Assembly (NCBI RefSeq): GCF_001613005.1 | Contig: NZ_BDBN01000084.1 | Location: 1-42,848, forward strand | Reading direction: 5' to 3' | Length of the DNA stretch: 42,848 nucleotides | Source of the DNA: Nocardia nova NBRC 15556 | Lineage (GTDB): Bacteria > Actinomycetota > Actinomycetes > Mycobacteriales > Mycobacteriaceae | Shown: one piece after another, positions 22,019 to 30,175 of the stretch | Layout of the letters: every line of letters begins with the position of its first letter | How positions within the stretch are numbered: the first letter of the stretch is position 1 | Translations under genes and position numbers: made by a program | Notes under the pieces: generated by a model | Seen by the model: the letters and a program-made list of their open reading frames with translations, nothing else | What the model was told of the DNA's origin: nothing | Database searches by the model: none

Positions 22019-23677
22019 GTGAATTCGTCCATGCAGGTTGCAGCGCATTCGGCTGCGGGACGCGCCCCCGGTTCGGCCACCGATCCGCAGTCCCCGCGGA
22101 CCTACGAGGTGCGCACCTACGGCTGCCAGATGAACGTGCACGACTCCGAACGGCTGTCGGGCCTGCTCGAGGACGCCGGATACACCAAGGCGACGGGCGG
22201 GCAGACCGCCGATCTGGTGGTGTTCAACACCTGCGCGGTGCGCGAGAACGCCGACAACAAACTGTACGGAACGCTCGGACATCTGGCCCCGATCAAGGCC
22301 GAGCGGCCCGGTATGCAGATCGCGGTCGGCGGCTGCCTGGCGCAGAAGGACCGCGACACCGTCGTGCGCAAGGCGCCCTGGGTCGATGTCGTCTTCGGCA
22401 CCCACAACATCGGGTCGCTGCCGGTGCTGCTCGAGCGCGCCCGCCACAACGAGCAGGCGCAGGTCGAAATCCTGGAATCGCTGGAGGCCTTCCCGTCCAC
22501 GCTGCCGGCTCGTCGCGAATCCGCCTACGCCGGCTGGGTGTCGATCTCGGTGGGCTGCAACAACACCTGCACGTTCTGCATCGTGCCCTCGCTGCGCGGC
22601 AAAGAGGTCGACCGGCGGCCGGGCGACGTGCTGGCCGAGGTGCAGGCGCTGGTGGATCAGGGCGTGCTCGAGGTGACGCTGCTCGGGCAGAACGTCAACT
22701 CCTACGGGGTGAACTTCGCCGAACCCGCACTGCCGCAAGGACATCCGGCCGACTTCGCGCCTGAACACCGGGACCGCGGCGCCTTCGCGAAATTGCTGCG
22801 CGCCTGCGGCAGCATCGACGGGCTCGAGCGGGTGCGTTTCACCTCGCCGCATCCGGCGGAATTCACCGACGACGTCATCGAGGCGATGGCGCAGACTCCG
22901 AACGTGTGCCCGCAGTTGCACATGCCGCTGCAATCGGGTTCGGACCGGGTGCTCAAGGCGATGCGCCGGTCCTACCGCAAGGATCGCTACCTCGGCATCA
23001 TCGAGAAGGTGCGGGCCGCGATGCCGCACGCCGCGATCACCACCGACATCATCGTCGGCTTCCCCGGCGAGACGGAGGAGGATTTCCAGGAGACCCTGGA
23101 CGTCGTCCGGCAGGCGCGGTTCACCAGCGCCTTCACCTTCCAGTATTCGATCCGTCCCGGCACGCCCGCGGCCACCATGGCCGATCAGGTGCCCAAGGCG
23201 GTGGTCCAGGAGCGCTACGACCGGTTGATCGAACTGCAGGAACAGATCTCGCTGGAAGCCAATCGCGCGCTGATCGGCACCGAGGTCGAACTGCTGGTCG
23301 CCGAGGGCGCCGGCAAGAAGAACGCGGCGACCGCGCGGATGAGCGGCCGGGCGCGCGACGGCCGGCTGGTGCACTTCCGGCCCGGCGACGCGGCGATTCG
23401 GCCCGGCGATATCGTCACCGTCGACATCACCGAGGCGGCGCCCCACCACCTCATCGCCGACGGTCCGGTCCACACCCACCGCCGCACCCGCGCCGGCGAT
23501 GCGCACGAACGCGGTGTACTGCCGAAGACCGCACCGATCGGGGTGGGCCTCGGACTGCCGCGGATCGGTGCCCCGGAGACTCCGCCGGCGGCCGCCGGTT
23601 GTGAGACTCTGCCGGCGGCCGCCGGTTGTGAGACTCCGCCGGCGGCCGCCGGTTGTGACACCGGATGCGGGGCGTGA
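22019..23677 (+). CDS. miaB: tRNA-2-methylthio-N6-dimethylallyladenosine synthase MiaB
   Basis: 552-residue radical-SAM methylthiotransferase that modifies i6A37 of tRNA, acting after MiaA (also in this window). Seen: N-terminal UPF0004 domain with cluster cysteines C36 (TYGCQMN), C72 (NTCAVRE) and C106 (GGCLAQ); radical-SAM CNNTCTFC at 180-187; and the C-terminal TRAM domain (~435-495). About 50 residues follow TRAM, ending in three copies of a nine-residue ETPPAAAGC-like unit and CDTGCGA. This tail is not part of the standard ~505-residue enzyme. GTG start is inferred leaderless. Confidence 0.97.
   Translation: MNSSMQVAAHSAAGRAPGSATDPQSPRTYEVRTYGCQMNVHDSERLSGLLEDAGYTKATGGQTADLVVFNTCAVRENADNKLYGTLGHLAPIKAERPGMQIAVGGCLAQKDRDTVVRKAPWVDVVFGTHNIGSLPVLLERARHNEQAQVEILESLEAFPSTLPARRESAYAGWVSISVGCNNTCTFCIVPSLRGKEVDRRPGDVLAEVQALVDQGVLEVTLLGQNVNSYGVNFAEPALPQGHPADFAPEHRDRGAFAKLLRACGSIDGLERVRFTSPHPAEFTDDVIEAMAQTPNVCPQLHMPLQSGSDRVLKAMRRSYRKDRYLGIIEKVRAAMPHAAITTDIIVGFPGETEEDFQETLDVVRQARFTSAFTFQYSIRPGTPAATMADQVPKAVVQERYDRLIELQEQISLEANRALIGTEVELLVAEGAGKKNAATARMSGRARDGRLVHFRPGDAAIRPGDIVTVDITEAAPHHLIADGPVHTHRRTRAGDAHERGVLPKTAPIGVGLGLPRIGAPETPPAAAGCETLPAAAGCETPPAAAGCDTGCGA
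23576..23656 (+). repeat. 27-bp tandem repeat x3 at miaB 3' end
   Basis: Units 23576-23602, 23603-23629 and 23630-23656 differ by one base (ctccg versus ctctg). Each encodes E-T-P/L-P-A-A-A-G-C, keeping frame. Near-identity points to recent slippage expansion. Confidence 0.95.
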
Positions 23678-23680
23678 CCG

Positions 23681-24397
23681 ATGGCCGAACGCGGGAACGA
23701 GGACGCCGATCGCGACGCCACACCGGAGCGATCCGGTGACGCGTCCGCGCCGCAGCACCCGCACCAGCCACCGGCGCAGCAGCCGAACGATGCGACCGAG
23801 CCGAATGAGGAGAGCATGAACCCCGCAGAGTCGAAGGTCTTCGAGCAGTTCCGCGGCGACCTCGAGGCCGTCGAACGCAAGATCGCCGGCGAGATCGATC
23901 CCGGGACGCGGGCGATGGTGGTCGCGATCGCGGTGTTCGTCCTGCTGCTGTCGCTGGTCCTGCCGCATGCCGGCGCCGCCCGCGGCCTGGATGTGCTGGC
24001 CTTCGACAACCACGCGCAGGCCGAGCACATCGGGCTGCCGTCGCGGGTCTTCGAATGGTTCGTGGTGATCTTCGGGATCGGGTTCTCGTCGCTGGCGCTG
24101 GTCACCCGCCGCTGGGCGCTGGCTTGGGTCGCGGTCGCCGGATCCGCGGTGGGCAGCGTTTTCGGGGTGCTCTCGATCTGGCACCGCCAGACCCCCGGCC
24201 TCGGCAACTACCACGGCGCCGGCCCGGGCATCGGACTGATTCTGGCCACGATCGGGATCGTGGTGCTGACCTTCCACTGGATCCGCGTGGTGTGGAGCCG
24301 GACCGCGCTCCAGCTCGAGGCCGAAGAGCGCCGGCGCATCGCGGCCGCCGAAAAGGAAGAGCAGGACCGGCGCCGGCTGTTCGGCGACGACAAGTAG
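23681..24397 (+). CDS. Conserved membrane protein, Rv2732c-like
   Basis: 238 residues, the neighbour of miaB in mycobacteria too. A polar N-terminus rich in Pro/Gln/Asp (residues 1-45) precedes ESKVFEQFRGDLEAVERKIA. There follow four hydrophobic segments (AMVVAIAVFVLLLSLVLPHA; VFEWFVVIFGIGFSSLALV; LAWVAVAGSAVGSVFGVLSI; IGLILATIGIVVLTFHWIRV) and a charged coiled tail (ALQLEAEERRRIAAAEKEEQ). ATG 23681 is three bases after the miaB stop; ATG 23816 behind GAGGAG is an alternative start. Function unknown. Confidence 0.85.
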   Translation: MAERGNEDADRDATPERSGDASAPQHPHQPPAQQPNDATEPNEESMNPAESKVFEQFRGDLEAVERKIAGEIDPGTRAMVVAIAVFVLLLSLVLPHAGAARGLDVLAFDNHAQAEHIGLPSRVFEWFVVIFGIGFSSLALVTRRWALAWVAVAGSAVGSVFGVLSIWHRQTPGLGNYHGAGPGIGLILATIGIVVLTFHWIRVVWSRTALQLEAEERRRIAAAEKEEQDRRRLFGDDK

Positions 24398-24409
24398 CCG
24401 GTCCGGCGC

Positions 24410-24811
24410 TCAGCGTCGCAACGCCACCACGGGGATGGTGCGCTCGGTCTTCGTCGCGTGGTCGGCGAAGAACGGATACAACGCGGTGAGCTCCGTCCAC
24501 GCCCGGTCGTAGTCGGCGCCCTGCAGCGGTACCGCGGTGGCCGGATAGGTCTCCCGGTCGACCTCGACCGTCACCGCCGGATCGGCGACGAGGTTCAGAT
24601 ACCAGTCCGGATGTTGCGGGGCGCCCACGTTCGAGGCGACGACGAGCAACCGGTCGCCGTCGGGATGGAACATCATCGGCGTGGTGTGCGGCGTCCCCGA
24701 CCGCCGGCCGGTGGTGGTGAGAAGCACCAGACGATCCCGGTGCATCCCCTCTATCGGGCCACCGGCGCGGAACTGCTCGATAACGCCTCGATTGATCTCG
24801 CGGACATCCAT
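24410..24811 (-). CDS. Deazaflavin (F420)-dependent nitroreductase, Ddn family
   Basis: 133-residue protein of the nitroreductase/Ddn family (split barrel binding F420), related to the enzyme that activates pretomanid in M. tuberculosis. Seen: VLLTTTGRRSGTPHTTPMMF, the family signature G-R-(R/K)-S-G near residues 35-46, LVVASNVGAPQHPDWYLNLV, and C-terminal YPFFADHATKTERTIPVVAL. ATG 24811 has GAGGAG eight bases upstream; longer frames reach further but lack support. It converges on the preceding membrane-protein gene with 12 bases between. Physiological substrate unknown. Confidence 0.9.
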   Translation of the reverse strand: MDVREINRGVIEQFRAGGPIEGMHRDRLVLLTTTGRRSGTPHTTPMMFHPDGDRLLVVASNVGAPQHPDWYLNLVADPAVTVEVDRETYPATAVPLQGADYDRAWTELTALYPFFADHATKTERTIPVVALRR

Positions 24812-24902
24812 GGTCGGCTCCTCGTCGAGATTGCCGCGGGGCGGCGGCGCGTACCGTCCGGTCGGCGGCGAACTCGACACCGCCGGCCGGCGAACGAACG
24901 GC

Positions 24903-26411
24903 TCAGCGCCGGCTGACCGCACCCTCGGCGGCATCCGCCCATTCACGCCATTGCTTGGCCTGCTCGAGCGCCTTCTCGGCATCGCGCGTGCGGCCCGCCG
25001 CCTCGGCCTTGGCCGCCTGCTCCTCGAACTGGGCGACCCGCTCGCGGAACTGCGCCGCGCGAGCCATCGCTTCGGGGTCGGTACGCCGCCACTGGGCGTC
25101 CACCGCCTCGCGTACCCGCTTCTCCAGCGCCCGCAGTTTGCCCTCGAGTTCGTGCATGCGCTCGCGCGGCACCTTGCCGACCGCATCCCACCGCTCCTGC
25201 AGTTCGCGCAGGGCGGCGCGCGCGGAATCCAGTGTCGCGGAATCGGGTTCGATGTGCTCGGGGATGCGGTCCTCGTAGTGGCGCAGCAGTTCCTCCTTGG
25301 CCACCGCGTTCTGCCCGAATTCGGCATCGCGTTCGGAGGCGGCGGCGTTGCGCGCGGCGAAGAACACGTCCTGGGCGCTCTTGAAGCGCCGCCACAACTG
25401 CTCGTCGGCCTCGCGGGGGGCGCGCCCGGCCGCCTTCCACTCGGTCAGCAGATCCCGGAAGACCGCGGCGGTGCCCACCCAGTCGGTGGAATCGGACAGC
25501 TCCTCGGCCCGCGCGCACAGTTCCTCTTTGCGTGCCTTCGCGGCGGCGCGTTCGCGATCGAGTTCGGCGAAGTGCGCGCCCCGGCGGCGGTTGAACGCCT
25601 CGCGCGCCTTGGAGAAGCGCCGCCACAGTGCGTCGTCGACCTTGCGGTCCACCCCGCGGATGGACTTCCACTCCTCGAGGATTTCACGCAGCCGGTCACC
25701 GGCCGCCTTCCACTGGGTGGATTCGGCGGCGATCTGCTCGGCCTCCGCGCACAGCGCCTCCTTGCGCTCGGTGTGCTCGTGCCGGGTGCGTTCCTTCTCC
25801 TCCTTGGCGTGGGCGGCCGCCTCGTCGGAATGTTCGATGATCGCCTGCAGACGCTGCGCCAGACCGTCCACATCGCCGATCACCGCCGCGGTGGGCAGGG
25901 ATTCGGCGAGCGCGACGGCCGCGGCCTTGGTCTTGCGGGCGTCCGTGCCGGCCGCGAGGCGAGCCTCGAGCAGCGCGACCTCGGTGGCCAGATCGTCGAA
26001 GCGACGCCCGAAATGCGCCAGGCCCTCGGCGGCGTCACCGGCCTGCCACGAGCCGACGACGCGTTCGCCGCCGCCGGTTTTGACCCAGGCGGTGCCGTCG
26101 TCGTCGACCCGGCCCCATTCGCTGGGATCGCTGACGGTCGGCACGACCACCGGATGCGGATGCTCATGGGCGGGGCCGGGGACGGGAGCCGGTTTGACGT
26201 GGTGCGTCGCCGCCGGTTTCGCCGCCGGTTCGGCTCGCTGCGCTGCGGAGGGTTTGGGCGCGCCCGGCTTGGGTACTCCCGGGCGTGGCGCCGCGCCGGG
26301 CTTCGGGGCGGCATCGGCCGGAGTCGGACGCTTCGCGGCGGGATTGCTGGACTGCTGCGCCGCGCCGGTTTCCGGATGCACTGCCTTCTCGGTTCCGCTG
26401 TTGTCGGTCAT
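24903..26411 (-). CDS. DUF349 domain protein (Rv2731-like)
   Basis: 502 residues. The N-terminal ~95 residues are Pro/Ala/Lys-rich and disordered. The rest is long alpha-helical with at least four DUF349 repeats, seen as recurring W-K-x2-G and LW-x-RF patterns: STQWKAAGDRLREILEEWKS, DDALWRRFSKAREAFNRRRG, LTEWKAAGRAPREADEQLWR, ELQERWDAVGKVPRERMHEL. The same protein occupies this place in mycobacteria. Molecular role unproven. ATG 26411 has GAGGAGCG; TTGGCT-N17-TAGGGC about 50 bases upstream is a plausible vegetative promoter. Confidence 0.88.
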   Translation of the reverse strand: MTDNSGTEKAVHPETGAAQQSSNPAAKRPTPADAAPKPGAAPRPGVPKPGAPKPSAAQRAEPAAKPAATHHVKPAPVPGPAHEHPHPVVVPTVSDPSEWGRVDDDGTAWVKTGGGERVVGSWQAGDAAEGLAHFGRRFDDLATEVALLEARLAAGTDARKTKAAAVALAESLPTAAVIGDVDGLAQRLQAIIEHSDEAAAHAKEEKERTRHEHTERKEALCAEAEQIAAESTQWKAAGDRLREILEEWKSIRGVDRKVDDALWRRFSKAREAFNRRRGAHFAELDRERAAAKARKEELCARAEELSDSTDWVGTAAVFRDLLTEWKAAGRAPREADEQLWRRFKSAQDVFFAARNAAASERDAEFGQNAVAKEELLRHYEDRIPEHIEPDSATLDSARAALRELQERWDAVGKVPRERMHELEGKLRALEKRVREAVDAQWRRTDPEAMARAAQFRERVAQFEEQAAKAEAAGRTRDAEKALEQAKQWREWADAAEGAVSRR

Positions 26412-26597
26412 CGCTCCTCATCCCTGCCGCGCGTCACGGCTGCCTGGTTACGCCCTAGCAGATCCCATTCAACCAGCCAATAGACAGAATTGCCCTCTCT
26501 TGCGAACGGTGGCGTGGACCGAGTGACGGTTGAGGGTGGTGGGAACACGATCACCCCGGGTGAGCGGCGGCCTCGGCTGCCGTTTCCCGGCGGCCGC

Positions 26598-26603
26598 TAC
26601 CGT
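26598..26603 (+). promoter_or_regulatory. Candidate -10 box for leaderless extradiol-dioxygenase-like gene
   Basis: TACCGT, six bases (tgacgg), then GTG 26610, with no Shine-Dalgarno. Promoter role inferred from spacing. Confidence 0.45.
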
Positions 26604-26609
26604 TGACGG

Positions 26610-27371
26610 GTGTTTCGTGTCGCCGCGCTGATTCCCTCGCCGCTCGTGCTGATTCCCGAACTGGGCGGCGCGACTCCGCTGACCGACGCCACCCACCCGG
26701 CCGCGCAGGTACCGCAACTGCGCGAGGCCGTCCTGGAGGCGGGGCGGCTGCTGGCCCGGCAGGCCCGGCACTGGACCATCGTCGGCGCGGGCACCGAGCC
26801 GACGACCGGCGTGGGCAGTTTCCGCGGCTTCGGCGCGGACGTCCGGGTCGCGTTGTCGGCGACGGACCCCGGCGGTGAGCCGCGATTCGACTGGCCGGCC
26901 GCGCTGCTGGTGGGCGCATGGCTGCGCGGACGGATCGCGGCCGAGGACGGCGAGGACATCGAGGCGCGGGCGCTGCCGGTCGATCCCGGCGCCGAGCCCG
27001 CCCGCTGCGTGGATCTGGGGGCCCGATTGCGCGGCGAGCTGGACGCCGACCCGCGCGCGCACGGTGTGCTGATCGTGGCCGACGGCGCCGCGACCCTGTC
27101 CACCACCTCGCCCGGATACCTCGATCCCCGTGCCGAGGGCGAACAACAGCGGATCGATGCCGCCCTCGACGCCGGTGACCGCGCGGCACTCGGCGCACTG
27201 GACCCGCGGCTGTGTGCCGAACTCGAGGTGGCGGGCCGTCCCGGCTTTCAGGTGCTGGCCGGTCTGTTCGGTATCGACACCGCCGATCCGAAGGTCGAAA
27301 CCCTCTATCGCGCAGCACCTTTCGGTGTGGGCTACCACGCGTCGGTCTGGTATCCGGCGGGTGCGCGATGA
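26610..27371 (+). CDS. Class III extradiol dioxygenase-like protein (Rv2728c-like)
   Basis: 253 residues. Fold and gene position match the LigB/MEMO-like protein next to miaA in mycobacteria. Seen: FRVAALIPSPLVLIPELGGA start, HWTIVGAGTEPTTGVGSFRG, HGVLIVADGAATLSTTSPGY and QVLAGLFGIDTADPKVETLY. The histidine set expected of an active iron dioxygenase is not obvious: the first strand lacks the usual P-H-P. It may therefore be a non-catalytic or different metal-binding relative. Its TGA overlaps the miaA ATG (ATGA), so the two are coupled. Confidence 0.8.
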   Translation: MFRVAALIPSPLVLIPELGGATPLTDATHPAAQVPQLREAVLEAGRLLARQARHWTIVGAGTEPTTGVGSFRGFGADVRVALSATDPGGEPRFDWPAALLVGAWLRGRIAAEDGEDIEARALPVDPGAEPARCVDLGARLRGELDADPRAHGVLIVADGAATLSTTSPGYLDPRAEGEQQRIDAALDAGDRAALGALDPRLCAELEVAGRPGFQVLAGLFGIDTADPKVETLYRAAPFGVGYHASVWYPAGAR

Positions 27372-28291
27372 GTGCGCCCATCGCCGTCATCGGCCCGACC
27401 GCGACCGGAAAGTCGGATCTGGCATTGGAATTGGCGGTTCGCCTGGACGGGGAGATCGTCAATATCGACGCCATGCAGCTGTATCGCGGCATGGATATCG
27501 GCACCGCCAAACTGCCGCCGCAGCAGCGCCGCGGCATTCCGCACCACCAGCTCGACGTGCTGGAGGTGACCGAAACGGCCACCGTCGCCGCGTATCAGGC
27601 CGCGGCCTCCGCCGACGTCGAGGACATTCTCGCGCGCGGCCGGGTGCCGGTCATCGTGGGCGGTTCGATGATGTACGTCCAGGCGCTGCTGGACGAGTGG
27701 GAATTCCCGGCCACCGACACCCGCGTCCGCGAGAAGTGGGAGGCGGTTCTCGAACGCGACGGGATCGCCGCCGTCCATGCCGCCCTGCGCGCCGCCGATC
27801 CCGTTGCGGCGCAGACCATTCTGCCCACCGACGGGCGGCGGATCGTCCGGGCGCTCGAGGTCGTCGAACTCACCGGCCGGCCGTTCGCCGCCTCGCAGCC
27901 GCAACGCGGCACGCCCCGATGGAATACCACGATCATCGGCGTCGACCGCGAGACCGCCGAGCTCGACGCGCGCATCGAGACCCGCACCGAGACGATGTTC
28001 GCGCAGGGTCTCGTCGACGAGGTGCGCGAATTGATCGGCCGCGGCCTGCGCCGGGGCCAGACGGCACGCCGGGCGATCGGTTACGCACAAGTCCTGGCTC
28101 ATCTCGACAACGAATACGACCTGAGCCATGCGCGTGAGCGCACGCTGATCGGCACCCGCCGCTACGTGCGCCGGCAACGCTCGTGGTTCCGCCGCGACCC
28201 ACGCGTGCACTGGGTCGACGGCGCCGATCCGCGCCTGGCGGATGCGGTACTGGCCCATGTGCTCGACGAACAGGAATCGATTCGGCAGTGA
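27368..28291 (+). CDS. miaA: tRNA dimethylallyltransferase MiaA
   Basis: 307 residues. It transfers the dimethylallyl group to A37 of tRNAs reading UNN codons, producing the substrate of MiaB. Seen: P-loop GPTATGKS at 9-16, DAMQLYRGMDIGTAKLP, and PTDGRRIVRALEVVELTGRP. The expected RQ-x-W-F-R element is present as RQRSWFRRD near residue 273. ATG 27368 overlaps the upstream stop, and GTG 28288 of the next gene overlaps its own stop, so three genes are tightly coupled. Confidence 0.97.
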   Translation: MSAPIAVIGPTATGKSDLALELAVRLDGEIVNIDAMQLYRGMDIGTAKLPPQQRRGIPHHQLDVLEVTETATVAAYQAAASADVEDILARGRVPVIVGGSMMYVQALLDEWEFPATDTRVREKWEAVLERDGIAAVHAALRAADPVAAQTILPTDGRRIVRALEVVELTGRPFAASQPQRGTPRWNTTIIGVDRETAELDARIETRTETMFAQGLVDEVRELIGRGLRRGQTARRAIGYAQVLAHLDNEYDLSHARERTLIGTRRYVRRQRSWFRRDPRVHWVDGADPRLADAVLAHVLDEQESIRQ

Positions 28292-29133
28292 CCCGCCCAT
28301 CGACCACCCGCCCATCGACGACCCGTAATGCCTCCGTGGGGGAGTGGCGAGCCTATCTCGGCAACCGCGCCCGCCGCCGGCGCGACGGCCGCTTTCTCGT
28401 CCACGGCCGCGAACCGATCACCGCGGCGGTGGCGAACGGCTGGCCGCTGGAGGCGGTGCTGTACCGCCTCGGCGCCCCGCTGCCGGCGTGGGCGCGCGAG
28501 GTGCTCGACAACGACGCGGTGCCGGCGATCGGACTGGTCGGTAACGCCCTCGACGAACTCGCCGAACCCGATACCGGCACACCGGAACTGGTGGCGCTGG
28601 CGCACACCCGCAGCCGGGACGGCTCGGAGGTCCGCCTCGATCCGGCACGTCCGGTGGTCGTGATCGATAGACCGGCCTCCGCGCTGCGGCTGGGCAGTGT
28701 GCTGCGCACCGCGCACGCCTTCGGCGCCGCCGCGGTGGTGATCAGCGGTTCCGGCGCGGACGAATACGACCCGCGGTGTGTGCGCGCCTCGGCAGGCGCG
28801 TTGTTCGCGGTGCCGGTGGTGCGAGTGCCCGGCCCGGCTGCCGTAGCCGAATTGCGGGCGGGCGCGGGAGTCCCGGCCCGGCTGGTCGGTGTCGGTGCGG
28901 ACCCCGCCGACGAGCCGGTCGATGCGCACACCTTCGCGGATGCGACGATCATGGTGTTCGCCGACGACGGCGAGCTCGACGCGCGGTGGCGCGACGCATG
29001 CGACGAGATGGTGCGGATTCCGGCGGGTGCGATCCCGGTCACCCCCTGCGCCGTTTCGGTCGTGCTGTACGAAATATCCCGGCAGCGCCGGGTGTCGGTA
29101 TCGAAGGTGAACGCCGGCGCGGCCGGTGAATAG
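28288..29133 (+). CDS. SPOUT (TrmH/SpoU)-family protein with degenerate motifs
   Basis: 281 residues (GTG 28288, overlapping miaA as GTGA). The N-terminal substrate-binding half (FLVHGREPITAAVANGWPLE) and C-terminal SPOUT half are arranged as in 23S rRNA ribose methyltransferases. All three SPOUT motifs are altered. The conserved Asn of motif 1 is Arg134 (RLGSVLRTAHAFG). The motif 2 GNE is replaced by AD-D (MVFADDGEL, 222-230). Motif 3 lacks the S-L-N core (IPAGAIPVTPCAVSVVLYE). It may be a divergent enzyme or an RNA-binding pseudoenzyme. The usual label would be RNA methyltransferase; activity is doubtful. Confidence 0.82.
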   Translation: MTRPSTTRPSTTRNASVGEWRAYLGNRARRRRDGRFLVHGREPITAAVANGWPLEAVLYRLGAPLPAWAREVLDNDAVPAIGLVGNALDELAEPDTGTPELVALAHTRSRDGSEVRLDPARPVVVIDRPASALRLGSVLRTAHAFGAAAVVISGSGADEYDPRCVRASAGALFAVPVVRVPGPAAVAELRAGAGVPARLVGVGADPADEPVDAHTFADATIMVFADDGELDARWRDACDEMVRIPAGAIPVTPCAVSVVLYEISRQRRVSVSKVNAGAAGE

Positions 29134-29160
29134 TGCGGGACGGGTGGAGGAACGACGTCG

Positions 29161-30081
29161 ATGAGCGAGCAGGTGCAGACGGTGTCCGGCGCGGCCGATA
29201 TCGAATTCGGCAAGGGCCACGGGACCCAGAACGATTTCGTGGTGCTGCCCGACGCCGACGCCCGCCTGCGCCTGGCCCCCGACACCGTCGCCGTGCTGTG
29301 TGACCGGCGCCGGGGCATCGGCGCCGACGGTGTGCTGCGCGTCGCCCGGGCGGGGGCGCTGGTGGAGCGCGGCGAGCTGGCCGAACTGCCCGACGGTGTG
29401 GCCGCGGCGGACTGGTTCATGGACTATCGCAACGCCGACGGGTCGATCGCGGAGATGTGCGGCAACGGCGTGCGCGTGTTCGCCCACTATCTGCTCGCCA
29501 CCGGAATGCAGCGGGATACCGAATTCGTGGTCGGCACCCGGGCGGGCGCGCGCTCGGTGGTCGTGCATTCCTTCGACGAGGTGCACGGCGAGGTCACCGT
29601 CGGTATGGGCCCGGTGCGGATGCTCGGTGATTCCACCGCCACGGTCGCCGGCAGCGCGTTGGCCGGAGTCGGGGTCGACGTAGGCAATCCGCATCTGGCC
29701 TGTGTCGATCCCGGGCTCACCGCCGACGGGCTGGCCGCGCTCGACCTCTCCGTGCCACCCGGTTTCGATCCGGAGTTGTTCCCGCACGGCGTGAACGTGG
29801 AGATTCTGACCGCGCTCGGCGAGGACGGCGCGGTCGATATGCGGGTCTACGAACGCGGCGTCGGCGAAACCCGCTCCTGCGGCACCGGCACGGTCGCCGC
29901 GGCCGCCGCGGCGCTGACGAGTGCGGGCATAGATCCGGCGGCGGATTCGGCGCAGGTGCGGGTCCGGGTGCCCGGCGGTGCCGTCACCGTGGGCATCGAT
30001 CACGGGCAGGCGTGGTTGCGCGGCCCCTCGGTGCTGGTCGGTTCCGGACACCTCGCCGGTGAGTGGTGGGCCGGCGCCTGA
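29161..30081 (+). CDS. dapF: Diaminopimelate epimerase
   Basis: 306 residues. It converts LL- to meso-diaminopimelate for lysine and peptidoglycan. Both catalytic cysteines are present: Cys100 in SIAEMCGNGVRVFAHY and Cys240 in GETRSCGTGTVAAAAA. Also seen are GHGTQNDFVVLPD at the N-terminus and GVDVGNPHLACV before the second half. ATG 29161 has GGAGGAACG upstream. It starts 27 bases after the SPOUT gene and follows the mycobacterial miaA-dapF-hflX order. Confidence 0.97.
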   Translation: MSEQVQTVSGAADIEFGKGHGTQNDFVVLPDADARLRLAPDTVAVLCDRRRGIGADGVLRVARAGALVERGELAELPDGVAAADWFMDYRNADGSIAEMCGNGVRVFAHYLLATGMQRDTEFVVGTRAGARSVVVHSFDEVHGEVTVGMGPVRMLGDSTATVAGSALAGVGVDVGNPHLACVDPGLTADGLAALDLSVPPGFDPELFPHGVNVEILTALGEDGAVDMRVYERGVGETRSCGTGTVAAAAAALTSAGIDPAADSAQVRVRVPGGAVTVGIDHGQAWLRGPSVLVGSGHLAGEWWAGA

Positions 30082-30175
30082 TCCGTGTGAGCTGCGCCGT
30101 ACCGGGGCCGCTCCCGGCGTCGGCCGGAAATATCCGAGTGCGCCCGATGGTTGTGGCGTGGGACCATGGAGGTGT

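Noticed and set aside
21005..24277. 1090-codon open frame on the minus strand across gluA and the complement of miaB
   Set aside because: Only its last 276 codons are gluA. The rest is antisense to miaB, Arg/His/Gly-rich, and is explained by high GC third positions of miaB.
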